From positions 766,001 through 830,000 of the forward strand of contig NZ_CP117516.1 in assembly GCF_028621955.1 (NCBI RefSeq): a stretch of DNA of 64,000 nucleotides, written 5' to 3'. Each line of letters starts with the position of its first letter. Position 1 is the stretch's first letter. Shown in pieces: positions 56,611 to 64,000 of this stretch. The DNA is from Erythrobacter sp. BLCC-B19 (GTDB taxonomy: Bacteria > Pseudomonadota > Alphaproteobacteria > Sphingomonadales > Sphingomonadaceae). A program made the position numbers and the translations under genes. The notes under the pieces are model-generated. The model saw only the letters and a program-made list of their open reading frames with translations, was not told the DNA's origin and did not search any database.

Positions 56611-57096
56611 TGCGTGTTTCGGACATAAGGCGCTCGTCGGACTATCAACCCAGTCGTTCTAGCGCGGCTGCCAGAATGCATGCTTACGACCCAAACCCAG
56701 ACTCTTGCATCGGTAGCGTTGAACGTCGTTGTTATCCGAAAGCGGTCCTTCGCGTTGGTCGAAGCAGAAGGTCAGCAAAGTGCCCCAATCTCGGTCATTC
56801 AAGTTCCGGCGCCGATCGACTGAAATCAGACGTCGAAGCGCCTCGAAATGATGGTCAAGCCTTTAGTCCGGTTCAGTCGGTACGATTGGTGCACGTTTCC
56901 TGCATCCACACGCGCGGATCGGGAAGCCAAGGCCTCGGCCATATCATCGAGACATAAGGATCGCTGGCGGCTTCACGGGTACTAGCAGGCCGCAGAATGC
57001 AGCCACCCAGCCTACGGTGATGCCGCCGAGCCCAGCCTCTACGATATTCTCGATCCGCCCGAAAGTTAGGGCTGACTGGGGCAGTTTGATGCCCGT
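56611..57096. other. stretch without a confident gene
   Basis: This space separates the convergent NTPase gene and an unrecognised minus-strand gene. The plus-strand reading of 56610-56957 does not look like a protein. On the minus strand, 56944-57096 is an open stretch continuing the frame of the neighbouring gene past its stop and would encode a hydrophobic segment (IENIVEAGLGGITVGWVAAF); see findings. Confidence 0.4.
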
Positions 57097-58029
57097 TCAA
57101 CGCCTGCGATGTGGATGTCGCTTATTACCATACCAGAGCGACGCCATGCGATCGGCGCACACGAAGTCATCGACTGCATCGCTGCTGGTGGCGAGGTCGG
57201 TGCTGTCGCCGTCCTCGCTGTCTCCGGCTTCGTCGCTCAGCGGCTCGGGCACTACAAAGGCCTTGGCAGTCTCATGCCAAACCGCTTCGACTCGCTCCTT
57301 ACAAAGCGCAGCGATCGGCGCGGGGAGCCGAGGCTCCAGCCATGCGTCATCCTCGAAGCCCGAGTGCAGGAAATGTGCCGGATCGATAATGCGCTCATGC
57401 CAGCCTTTGCACACTGATGCCGACCGATAGATCATCCGCTCACACGAGGCGGAGGGATAGGCCGCGGGAATGATCAGCGTCGTGCGGATCGCCTCCATTG
57501 CTTCTTTAAGACTGGTGGTCGCGGCATGCCAAGCGGAGAAGCGCGAGCAAAGTTGCTCGGCCATCTGGCTAGCCCCACAACTCGTCTGCGCGTCGAACAA
57601 TAGCCGCAAGGTCATCGGCTCGACCATGGTCGGATCAAAGTCGGTGCGTAGCACCTTGCTGAGATGCGTATGCGTGGCGACATTCGACCACTTGGGCACC
57701 ACCGTATGCGCGCGCTCCCAGATCGTCGCATCGCAATCATAAGCCGACGCCTGCGCGGCTCCACCATGCAGCACAATCACACCATGAGCTACGTTGCCCT
57801 GCTCGACCAGCTTAGTCTCGTTCAGCGACACATGCACCGACAGATCGACCAGCATGCGCACCACGCTGCCGATACCGCCCATGCCAATCACGCCGACGGC
57901 GACATGCATCAGCCGCGCCCGGATCGCATCATCAAGCGCATCGAACGCCGAGGGGTTGTCTTTGATAGTGAGGATCTTAAGTGCGCGCGCGCCTTGGCTA
58001 CGCGCGTTGTCCAGCTTGTCGTTGGTCAT
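57097..58029 (-). CDS. unrecognised protein, island gene
   Basis: This 310-residue protein has a hydrophobic glycine-rich segment MHVAVGVIGMGGIGSVVRMLVDLSVHVSL (about 41-70), which recalls a nucleotide-binding loop but lacks a convincing Rossmann or ThiF context; it could equally be a membrane segment. Several Cys and an acidic region (EAGDSEDGDSTD) lie near the C-terminus. It is 1:1 adjacent to the upstream gene, with GGAGG before its ATG, so both form one operon. No function is assigned. Confidence 0.6.
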   Translation of the reverse strand: MTNDKLDNARSQGARALKILTIKDNPSAFDALDDAIRARLMHVAVGVIGMGGIGSVVRMLVDLSVHVSLNETKLVEQGNVAHGVIVLHGGAAQASAYDCDATIWERAHTVVPKWSNVATHTHLSKVLRTDFDPTMVEPMTLRLLFDAQTSCGASQMAEQLCSRFSAWHAATTSLKEAMEAIRTTLIIPAAYPSASCERMIYRSASVCKGWHERIIDPAHFLHSGFEDDAWLEPRLPAPIAALCKERVEAVWHETAKAFVVPEPLSDEAGDSEDGDSTDLATSSDAVDDFVCADRMASLWYGNKRHPHRRR

Positions 58030-58650
58030 CTAAAGACCTCCCGGACCGCTTGCCGCGATCTCCGTGCAGATCGGACGCACCTCGCCGTCGATGTCGAGCA
58101 TCAGCCTGTGCAGCCGTTCAGTTCCGCGCAACGCCTGTTGCCGGGTGTTCTTGAACTTCTCCTTGGCAACGAGCCCATAGGCTTCCGCCGCTTTGATAAT
58201 GCCCTGGATTTTCTTTTCCTGCCGATCGACGTCGTTCGCATCCGCTGCCATGCGCTTGGCGAGATTATGGCAGTTGATTGGTGCGCAGTCCGATCCGACC
58301 CTGCTCACCCCTGCCGCATCGATCGCATGATCGCAGACATGCTCACTGTCTTTCCACACTATCATCAGAATGCGCATCGCTTGCTCACTGAGTAGCCGAC
58401 GCTGGAAAGTGACGCGATTAGTGCCATGCTCGATGAACGTCTCGGGAAAGACCGTGTCAATAAGCAGCCCTTGCCAGACCCCGGCCATGTCGATCATGCC
58501 GGTAACTGTCACTAGCGCGCTGACGGTCTCGGTCGCGATGGCCATGTTGTTTGATGGCGGCGTCATCGCCGCCGCCACAGACGATACAGCCGGATTGGAG
58601 GGAGCGGCCGAATTGCCGGCGCTCGCGACACTGAGTTTGGCCATCGGCAT
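58030..58650 (-). CDS. unrecognised protein, island gene, partner of the gene at 57097
   Basis: This protein of about 206 residues has a Ser/Ala/Pro-rich N-terminus, a middle with LIDTVFPETFIEHGTNRVTFQRRLLSEQAMRILMIVWKDSEHVCDHAIDAAG, and a basic helical C-terminal half (EKKIQGIIKAAEAYGLVAKEKFKNTRQQALRG). No known domain is visible. Start ATG 58650 follows an AAAGGA site; ATG 58674 and 58644 are alternatives. It directly precedes the 57097-58029 gene with no space between stop and start, and diverges from the 47-residue membrane protein. Confidence 0.6.
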   Translation of the reverse strand: MPMAKLSVASAGNSAAPSNPAVSSVAAAMTPPSNNMAIATETVSALVTVTGMIDMAGVWQGLLIDTVFPETFIEHGTNRVTFQRRLLSEQAMRILMIVWKDSEHVCDHAIDAAGVSRVGSDCAPINCHNLAKRMAADANDVDRQEKKIQGIIKAAEAYGLVAKEKFKNTRQQALRGTERLHRLMLDIDGEVRPICTEIAASGPGGL

Positions 58651-58844
58651 CTGGTCCTTTCGCGAGTTGATCATGCCGCATCTTAGGTGGACTCGCCATC
58701 AGACATTTTCTCCGACGTAAAGTGCCGGAGCGTTTTTCCGGAACGCCGGGCCGGACGGGTTGATCGGCGCCCTGGATCAGCAGCATTGTCCCGTGGACCG
58801 CGATAAAAAGTGGCATCAGATATTTGCGCGAAGGGAGCATCCCA

Positions 58845-58988
58845 ATGCGTGAAAAGTCGTCGATCAAGTTCGAGATTCCGGTCCCCTGGGCGACCAAGCC
58901 TGTCTGCATTGAGGCGAAGGGCAGTCACGCCGTAGTGGTTGCTGGCATCGTTGCGTTCATTCTCATCGCAGCAATCACGCTGAGCTGA
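58845..58988 (+). CDS. 47-residue single-span membrane protein
   Basis: This small gene reads MREKSSIKFEIPVPWATKPV, then a hydrophilic bridge and a C-terminal membrane span (HAVVVAGIVAFILIAAITL). AAGGGAG (58831-58837) lies seven bases before the ATG, a very good ribosome site. It diverges from the two-gene unrecognised operon, with about 170 bases between. A regulatory, toxin-like or accessory role with its neighbours is only a guess. Confidence 0.65.
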   Translation: MREKSSIKFEIPVPWATKPVCIEAKGSHAVVVAGIVAFILIAAITLS

Positions 58989-59327
58989 GAGTTACGCGGT
59001 TCCGCTTTCTATCCGCACCAACTTTAAAGCGCTTTACGCTAGGGGCCTGATAGACCCATTCAGGGGCCGCGTTGGACGATGTCCGCTCTCGCAGCAGCGT
59101 GATCGGCAGCCTCCTGACATCAACCGGCCCGGTTGTGGGCGTGATTCCTGCCCAGTGGAGCGCTCGTCGCATGTCGGGTTTTGGCAATCGACCTGCCGCT
59201 GAAGCAGCCGCTCGGGAATGACGGCTTCGTCCCACATTTCGCCATTCCGCCGACAAGGCAGTCTCATGCCGAGCAGGTGCGGCTGCCGACACTGCATTCG
59301 ACATCTAACAACCGGCATCGCCGGGCG
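58989..59327. other. gap with no confident gene
   Basis: No strong coding frame was found on either strand; a minus-strand open frame 58975-59304 has no recognisable sequence and overlaps the small membrane protein. A short perfect hairpin CCGGGCGC-TAA-GCGCCCGG (59321-59339) lies at the end of the following minus-strand gene and may be its terminator or a regulatory palindrome. Confidence 0.45.
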
Positions 59328-59570
59328 CTAAGCGCCCGGCTGCACCTCCTTGGCCTCGTCGTCCACCGGGGTGCGCAAGACGATCCGACCATTAATCGGC
59401 ACGACTTCGAGCTGGAGCGACAGGCCCTTGCGGTCGCGGTGGAACCATGCGGCTCCAACCTTGGTCCAGAAGGCTTTGTCGCCGCGATTGCTGACGTGCC
59501 AGGCGATGAAATCGGGGGCCTTGGGCTCGGGCGCGGTTGCGGGTGCAGGTGCTTGGGACGTACGGGCCAT
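59328..59570 (-). CDS. small plasmid/ICE-associated protein
   Basis: This 80-residue protein has core FIAWHVSNRGDKAFWTKVGAAWFHRDRKGLSLQLEVVPINGRIVLRTP, a beta-rich pattern that recurs in small proteins on sphingomonad and rhizobial conjugative elements. Its function is not established. The start at 59570 begins an Ala/Pro-rich tail; the frame is open further upstream. It marks a plasmid-derived part of the island. Confidence 0.72.
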   Translation of the reverse strand: MARTSQAPAPATAPEPKAPDFIAWHVSNRGDKAFWTKVGAAWFHRDRKGLSLQLEVVPINGRIVLRTPVDDEAKEVQPGA

Positions 59571-59806
59571 GAGATGTTCCTTTCGTGTTGGTGGCTCGTT
59601 GCACCTGACAGAAAGGCCGCGCAGCAAAGGGCACGGGGTCATGTTCAACACGGGTGACGGAACGGAACCGGCGCGGGCCGGGCATTGACCCTCGCCCGCG
59701 CGCGGCCAGTTCGGGTGCTCAAAACGAAGCAACCAGACCGAAGAGCAATGATGCCATCATCCCAGCCCCGCTTGCACCGCGCCGCGCTCTGGCCCAAACC
59801 CTTGTC

Positions 59807-60637
59807 ATGGCAATGGAAGGCACCGCGCGGAAACGCTGGAGCGAGGAGGAGACGGTGCTAGCGCTCTACCTCTATTTCCAGCTGCCGTTCGGAAAGCTGC
59901 ACTCGGGCAATCCGGAGATCCAGACGCTGGCCGCTGCCATTGACCGGTCGAGCAGCTCGGTGGCCATGAAGCTGTGCAACTTCGCGAGCCTCGATCCGAA
60001 GATCACCGAGAGCGGGCGCAAGGGGCTGGACGGCGCATCGAAGCTCGACCGCGCAACCTATGCCGAGTTCGGGCAGGATTGGTCGGGGTTAGTGGCGCGG
60101 GCCGAAGAGCTTTGGTCCAGCCAGGTCGACCGCCAAATCGCCGCAGCGCAATTGCCGCCGTCCGCCAGCCATCTCCTCCACGAACAGCGCAGCGAGTTCA
60201 AATTCGAGCCGTGGCAGGGCGAGTCCACCATGCAGGCGGTGGTAAACCAGCGGGTCGGCCAGGACTTCTTCCGCCGCGCAGTGCTCGCCAATTATGAAGA
60301 GGCGTGCTGCATCACCGGTATTGCCGATCCCCGCCTGCTGACCGCCAGCCATATCAAGCCGTGGGGCAAAGATAGCCAGAACCGGCACAATCCGGCAAAC
60401 GGCTTGCTGCTGTCGGCAACGCTCGACCGCGCCTTCGATCGCGGGCTGATAACGGTCGACCGCGCCCGCCGCATTCATGTCTCGCGCCAGCTGCGCGAAA
60501 GCCGCAGCCGCGAGACCCGCGACTATTTCCAGCAATTCGAGAAAGCCACCTTGCGCCCGGCGGCGCGGTTCGATCCTGAACCAGCCTTTCTCGACTGGCA
60601 CAATGAACACTGCTTTGTGGATCACCGCGCCGCCTGA
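59807..60637 (+). CDS. HNH endonuclease (HNH_2 type)
   Basis: This 276-residue protein has an N-terminal helical part (RKRWSEEETVLALYLYFQLPFGKL, like a homeo/HTH-type DNA-binding region) and a C-terminal HNH_2 nuclease domain: CCITGIADPRLLTASHIKPW with His182, then NRHNPANGLLLSATLDRAFDRG with conserved Asn and Asp. Such proteins are often orphan restriction-type nucleases in mobile DNA. ATG 59807 is the best start; the frame is open from 59654. Confidence 0.87.
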   Translation: MAMEGTARKRWSEEETVLALYLYFQLPFGKLHSGNPEIQTLAAAIDRSSSSVAMKLCNFASLDPKITESGRKGLDGASKLDRATYAEFGQDWSGLVARAEELWSSQVDRQIAAAQLPPSASHLLHEQRSEFKFEPWQGESTMQAVVNQRVGQDFFRRAVLANYEEACCITGIADPRLLTASHIKPWGKDSQNRHNPANGLLLSATLDRAFDRGLITVDRARRIHVSRQLRESRSRETRDYFQQFEKATLRPAARFDPEPAFLDWHNEHCFVDHRAA

Positions 60638-60685
60638 CGTGTCAGGCGGCGCGCTTGGCCAGCAGACCCCAATCCACCGATCCCA

Positions 60686-61093
60686 TCAGAACAGCGACAG
60701 CTGCGCCTCCTCGCCTGCGACGAACATGACGGGCGGACCACACATCACGAGTTCCCGTCCGGCGTGACGCACGATAATGCCATCATAAAGGCCTGCCGGA
60801 TCACCGCGCGCGCGCTCGCCATCGTGGCACCGATCATGATAGCTGCGCGCCGCGCCGCCATAGAGCGATGGATGCACGAGCCGATAGGCCTCTACTCCCG
60901 CAGGACCAGTGCCGACACAGACCCAAAGCGCTCCGGCATATCGGAACGGCTTGCGGATGGGCTGACCCATGCCGATGCGGTCGGCGCTGTAGCTGGCCTG
61001 AATATCGCCTTCGCCGATTTGCTTCTCGCTGGCGTGACACCACGCACCGAAAGAAAGCCGCGAGGGTTCCACTGTGTGGGAAAGGCAAGCCAT
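60686..61093 (-). CDS. hypothetical protein, plasmid-type
   Basis: This 135-residue protein contains ASYSADRIGMGQPIRKPFRYAGALWVCVGTG and ELVMCGPPVMFVAGEEAQLSLF. I do not recognise a family. It is one of three small minus-strand genes in a row with DUF3768, a set found on sphingomonad plasmids and integrative elements, which supports a conjugative origin for this part of the island. Confidence 0.65.
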   Translation of the reverse strand: MACLSHTVEPSRLSFGAWCHASEKQIGEGDIQASYSADRIGMGQPIRKPFRYAGALWVCVGTGPAGVEAYRLVHPSLYGGAARSYHDRCHDGERARGDPAGLYDGIIVRHAGRELVMCGPPVMFVAGEEAQLSLF

Positions 61094-61094
61094 A

Positions 61095-61478
61095 TCAATA
61101 CTCGCTCGCCAACATAATGGTCAGCACCCGCCGGGTCACGGCGGGATCAGTCGGGTCCTCGCTGCCGAACCGCAACTCTTGGTCATAGGCATCGATTTTC
61201 CAGAACACGGTCACCGCAACATCAACAGGCCGCAAGGTCGACCAAACACCGTCCACAGCCTGATAGATCGCCCCGAAGTCGCGCTCGCCATAGGGATCAT
61301 TGTCCGGCGTGAAGACATCGAAGGTCTCGACCAACTCGCGCAGGCGTGACTGATCGGCCTCGGTCAAAGCCCGAATGCCCTCGGTCGCCACCACCACACA
61401 GGCAATGCCCATGGCACGCCGCGCCAGATCATTGAGCCGCGCAATCCGCTCCGCGCGGGACAAAACCGCGCCGCTCAT
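61095..61478 (-). CDS. DUF3768 family protein
   Basis: This 127-residue protein is of the DUF3768 type: the VTVFWKIDAYDQELRFGSEDPTDPAVTRRVLTIMLASEY segment is characteristic. These proteins are common on rhizobial and sphingomonad plasmids and their function is unknown. The ATG at 61478 overlaps the stop of the small gene upstream (ATGA, 61475-61478), so they are coupled. Confidence 0.85.
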   Translation of the reverse strand: MSGAVLSRAERIARLNDLARRAMGIACVVVATEGIRALTEADQSRLRELVETFDVFTPDNDPYGERDFGAIYQAVDGVWSTLRPVDVAVTVFWKIDAYDQELRFGSEDPTDPAVTRRVLTIMLASEY

Positions 61479-61663
61479 GACGCAAGGCTCCCGCCGCACT
61501 CGCACAGGCGGACCAGCTCGCCAAAATCCTCACGCTCGCCAAGCTCGTCCGCCAGCTGCTGCACTGCCACCAGCGGCAAGCCATTGTCATGCGCCAGCAT
61601 GCGCAGCCAGTCCTCCCGGCATTCGGCCCCGCATGCGCGGTAATTCAAGATCAGGTCACCCAT
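61475..61663 (-). CDS. 62-residue small protein coupled to DUF3768
   Basis: This reads MGDLILNYRACGAECREDWLRMLAHDNG..., with two Cys pairs (CGAEC, CECGG) that could bind metal. It overlaps the DUF3768 start by four bases. A longer start (61699) adds MTDAALPDGVWT. Conservation cannot be judged here, but the coupling to a recognised plasmid gene supports it. Confidence 0.62.
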   Translation of the reverse strand: MGDLILNYRACGAECREDWLRMLAHDNGLPLVAVQQLADELGEREDFGELVRLCECGGSLAS

Positions 61664-61699
61664 GGTCCAAACTCCATCCGGCAAAGCCGCATCCGTCAT

Positions 61700-62160
61700 G
61701 CGGCATGCGGCTCTGCCTTCCGGCGAGGATGGGAGGGGGAGGGAAAATCCCAATCGATGCCCTGGCGCGGGCCAGCGGGCACAGCCCGCCACACGGGGGT
61801 GATGATTGGGGTTTGGGAACGAGAGGGCAAAGCCCTTGGCGTTCCCCTCAAGGATCGCCGCAGCGATCCGCACAGGAACGGCGCCCTTGCACGGCGCGAA
61901 GCCGCCGGACGCCCTGCGCGCGGGCCAAGTGGGCCAGCGGGCGTCCGGCGATGAGAGAGGCAAGAGCGCCTGCGGGTCAGCTCAGAAACACCGCGCCCTC
62001 AGGAGCATGGCCACCGGCCATGCGGGACAGAGCGCGCCCTCCGGGAACTCCCGCTCCGCTTGCACCCGCTCCTGATCGTCACCCGGATGGGCCGGGACTA
62101 CAGGCCCGGTCCGCGCCAGCGGATAGAGCAGGTTGCCCGGCAGGGTAGCGCTCTGAACTG
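61700..62160. other. hairpin-rich GC segment, possible transfer-origin or leading-region DNA
   Basis: There is no confident gene. Perfect inverted repeats include GCGGGC-ACA-GCCCGC (61775-61789), GGATCG/CGATCC (61854-61869) and a 12-base one, CGCCGGACGCCC (61903-61914) with GGGCGTCCGGCG (61939-61950). The position upstream of DUF3768-type plasmid genes fits a transfer or single-strand promoter region, by inference. Confidence 0.4.
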
Positions 62161-62424
62161 CTTGAAGTTATTGACCGTCAAGCGGCTTTGACGCGCGGGC
62201 AGCAATGGTGCACATGAGCAGGCGCCAAGACCAAATTCGGACGATGTGAGGGCCCATGAGTTTCGCGCTTTTGCCGACACCCAACGAACTACATACCGCT
62301 TAAAAGTATGAGAAAATCGACTCGAACTTGCATGGCCCGACTTATTGCCTGATGCAGTATCGCCTCTGCGGAATACGCTGCGGAAATCGCGAAGCAAGAG
62401 CAGTATGGAACAAAGATTTTTGTA
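62161..62424. other. upstream region of the DNA methyltransferase gene
   Basis: Base composition changes to clearly lower GC here and stays low through the methyltransferase gene. I see no gene; the promoter of the methyltransferase probably lies here. Confidence 0.4.
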
Positions 62425-63777
62425 ATGCAGTCAGGAATCAATGCGCCAGTGAAAGCATATAACTTCGTTGATTTGTTCGCAGGATGCGGCGGTTTGTCGC
62501 TCGGTCTTTCTTATGCTGGCTTAACAGGTCGCTTCGCAATTGAGCGTGACGCCATGGCATTTGAAACGTTCCGAATGAATTTTTTGGACAACCCGCCATA
62601 TTCCATCGGCTTCAAATGGCCGAACTGGCTTGCGGCGAAAGCCTGGGACATCGAAGTTCTGCTAGATCAGCACAAGGACGACCTATTGAGTTTGCAAGGT
62701 CAGGTCGATGTTTTGGCTGGCGGGCCACCCTGCCAAGGCTTTAGCTTTGCAGGGCGACGTGTCGAGGCCGACCCCAGAAACTCGCTTTTCGAAAGGTATG
62801 TCGAAGTAGTCAGTGTGCTGCAGCCCCAAGCGCTAATTTTAGAAAACGTACCAGGAATGCGCGTGGCACATTCTAAAAAAAGTTCTGTCGATCTCGAAGG
62901 GTCTAGAAAAAACAATCCTAGACCTCTATCCTACTATGATAAACTTGTCTCAAGTCTAGATAAGGAAGGCTATCAGATCGACGCGATGTTGGTCGATTGT
63001 TCGAGGTTCGGCGTACCTCAGCGGCGATCGCGATTGATTGCTATTGGTATTCGGAAAGACCTCTCCCCATGGATTGAGGGCGGGATATCACGTGTTTTCG
63101 AACTTCTTGAACAAGCTCGTGTTGCCCAGCTGGCAGAATTCAGACTTTCCGATTCAGTGAGCGCTAAGTCCGCTATTTCTGATCTCGAAATTGCTGGTCA
63201 TGAACTAATCGCAAGCACCGACCCCGACTTGTCGAGGCCCTTTCAAGAAATAAGCTATCGTCGCCCCAGAACGGCTTATCAAAAATTGATGCATGCAGGT
63301 CATGTCGGGCGGATGGATAGCATGCGACTCGCTCGACATCGCGACGATGTGCGCGATCGATTTGCGCGCATATTGGTTGAATGCCGCAAGGGTGTTCGGA
63401 TGGATGACGAGAGCCGAAAGACGTATGGGCTCAAAAAGCATCGGATCTACCCCATGGCTAGTGATGAGCCTGCCCCAACGGTCACGACCTTGCCTGACGA
63501 CATCTTGCACTACTCCGAGCCACGAATCCTGACGGTGCGAGAAACCGCCCGTCTCCAGTCATTTCCCGATTGGTTTAAGTTTAAAGGGAAGTTTACGACT
63601 GGAGGAGAGCGCCGAACAAAAGAGTGTCCCCGATACACACAGGTTGGGAATGCCGTGCCCCCCTTTCTGGCGCGTGCGATCGGCATGGCTATTCGCCAAC
63701 TTTTGGATGAGGTCGCCGTAGCGCGATCTATTTTCGATGAGGACGTAAGAAAACAGGCATCGGCGCGGGAGCGTTAG
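62425..63777 (+). CDS. DNA (cytosine-5) methyltransferase
   Basis: This 450-residue C5-MTase has NFVDLFAGCGGLSLG (motif I, 13-27), AGGPPCQGFSFAG with catalytic Cys103 (motif IV), LILENVPGM (motif VI), DCSRFGVPQRRSRL (motif VIII) and a C-terminal RESARLQ-like RETARLQSFPDWF and QVGNAVPP (motifs IX-X). The gene has lower GC and different codon use from its surroundings, so it was probably acquired. It may belong to a restriction-type or DISARM/methyltransferase-associated defence unit with the next gene. The recognition site is unknown. Confidence 0.93.
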   Translation: MQSGINAPVKAYNFVDLFAGCGGLSLGLSYAGLTGRFAIERDAMAFETFRMNFLDNPPYSIGFKWPNWLAAKAWDIEVLLDQHKDDLLSLQGQVDVLAGGPPCQGFSFAGRRVEADPRNSLFERYVEVVSVLQPQALILENVPGMRVAHSKKSSVDLEGSRKNNPRPLSYYDKLVSSLDKEGYQIDAMLVDCSRFGVPQRRSRLIAIGIRKDLSPWIEGGISRVFELLEQARVAQLAEFRLSDSVSAKSAISDLEIAGHELIASTDPDLSRPFQEISYRRPRTAYQKLMHAGHVGRMDSMRLARHRDDVRDRFARILVECRKGVRMDDESRKTYGLKKHRIYPMASDEPAPTVTTLPDDILHYSEPRILTVRETARLQSFPDWFKFKGKFTTGGERRTKECPRYTQVGNAVPPFLARAIGMAIRQLLDEVAVARSIFDEDVRKQASARER

Positions 63778-63786
63778 GGGGACGTA

Positions 63787-64000
63787 GTGACGGAAGAAAA
63801 CATCGCAGCGCCATATCCGGCGCAGCTGTTGAATTGGGCGGGCAACCGTTCTGGCGGCGTCCGCCGTCTCTTTGATAGTACAAGCGGGCGCCCAGGTGGA
63901 GCGGTGTTTCAGACGAACCTCCTGCACCGCCTCAGGTCTTGGGCTGAATCTATCGCTGCAGGAGGGCACGACGTTCCGCGAATACTGCTGCTGGTAGGAG
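63787..64000 (+). CDS. start of a probable AAA-type ATPase, cut by window end
   Basis: About 71 residues are visible from GTG 63787, nine bases after the methyltransferase stop. It begins with an N-terminal segment LLNWAGNRSGGVRRLFDSTSG and ends RILLLVG, just where a P-loop glycine would follow in many AAA+ ATPases. The protein is co-directional and tightly spaced with the methyltransferase. The ATPase reading is inference; the rest of the gene is outside the window. Confidence 0.5.
   Translation, partial: MTEENIAAPYPAQLLNWAGNRSGGVRRLFDSTSGRPGGAVFQTNLLHRLRSWAESIAAGGHDVPRILLLVG

Noticed and set aside
56610..56957. 115-codon plus-strand frame after the NACHT-like gene
   Set aside because: Its sequence has no domain-like pattern and it overlaps the NTPase stop; probably non-coding.
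57097..58029. ThiF/E1-like or Rossmann enzyme because of VGVIGMGGIGSV
   Set aside because: The rest of the protein lacks the Arg, Lys and CxxC features of E1-like proteins, and the glycine segment is hydrophobic enough to be a membrane helix.
58975..59304. Minus-strand 109-codon gene
   Set aside because: It overlaps the end of the well-supported 47-residue gene and shows no recognisable pattern.

Overview
The window looks like chromosome of a high-GC alphaproteobacterium of the order Sphingomonadales, most like the Erythrobacteraceae. This is an inference from gene content: a valine-degradation cluster with acyl-CoA dehydrogenase, HIBYL-CoA hydrolase and mmsB; a ubiG next to lysC; gapR, DUF1244 and UPF0145 genes; a PQQ lipoprotein dehydrogenase; and many TTG/GTG starts. 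About the first 49.6 kb is mostly housekeeping and accessory metabolism. The last 14 kb is an integrated island.

Region 1 (1-12.9 kb, surface and secondary metabolism). dTDP-rhamnose genes (rfbA-rfbC-rfbD, minus strand, rfbD cut by the window edge) diverge from an eight-gene plus-strand cluster that I read as a lasso-peptide biosynthetic locus. It holds a nucleotidyltransferase, an ABC exporter, an asparagine-synthetase-like cyclase and a 49-residue precursor that is easily missed (7112-7261). Downstream are an HPr-kinase-like protein, a PRMT-like methyltransferase, a PqqD/RRE protein and a transglutaminase-like leader peptidase. The precursor has the leader motif Y-x2-P-x-L-x3-G, Thr at -2 and a predicted core GGTGSLVEGMMMTALMRRA with a Gly1-Glu8 ring. 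Three tailoring-type enzymes in one lasso locus make it the main discovery candidate. It is followed by a small exported protein, a terminator, an O-antigen-ligase-like protein and an exported partner.

Region 2 (12.9-19.8 kb). Valine catabolism (mmsB, enoyl-CoA hydratase, 3-hydroxyisobutyryl-CoA hydrolase, isobutyryl-CoA dehydrogenase) lies on the minus strand, interrupted by palindromic dispersed repeats, followed by small DUF1254/DUF1214, Rid-family and I78-inhibitor genes.

Region 3 (19.9-25.6 kb). A CHASE2-GGDEF-EAL signalling protein, a FecR-domain protein with a very long Gly-Asn repeat tail, and a divergent TpsB/ShlB-type outer-membrane transporter suggest an unusual secretion or surface module.

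Region 4 (25.6-49.4 kb). Mixed core genes: pyruvate kinase, gapR, yebC, ruvC, pnuC-nadR, a phosphodiesterase, ubiG, lysC, a PilZ-HTH fusion, a degenerate GGDEF protein, purT, a nitronate-monooxygenase-like enzyme, purU, LytTR, a PQQ dehydrogenase with cytochrome c domain, dienelactone hydrolase, GNAT, trmO and an NDUFA9-like protein. A 266-bp MITE-like element with TA flanks sits between ubiG and lysC.

Region 5 (49.66 kb to the end). tRNA-Leu(CAG) is followed at once by a tyrosine integrase. The cargo includes a histidine phosphatase, a 1453-residue NACHT/STAND-like NTPase with a C-terminal PD-(D/E)XK-like nuclease, an unrecognised gene pair facing a 47-residue membrane protein, and an HNH endonuclease. 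Plasmid-type small genes (including DUF3768), a hairpin-rich segment, a low-GC cytosine-5 DNA methyltransferase and the start of what may be its ATPase partner complete the visible part. The downstream att site was not found, so the island probably continues past the window. This is a defence-island-like arrangement.
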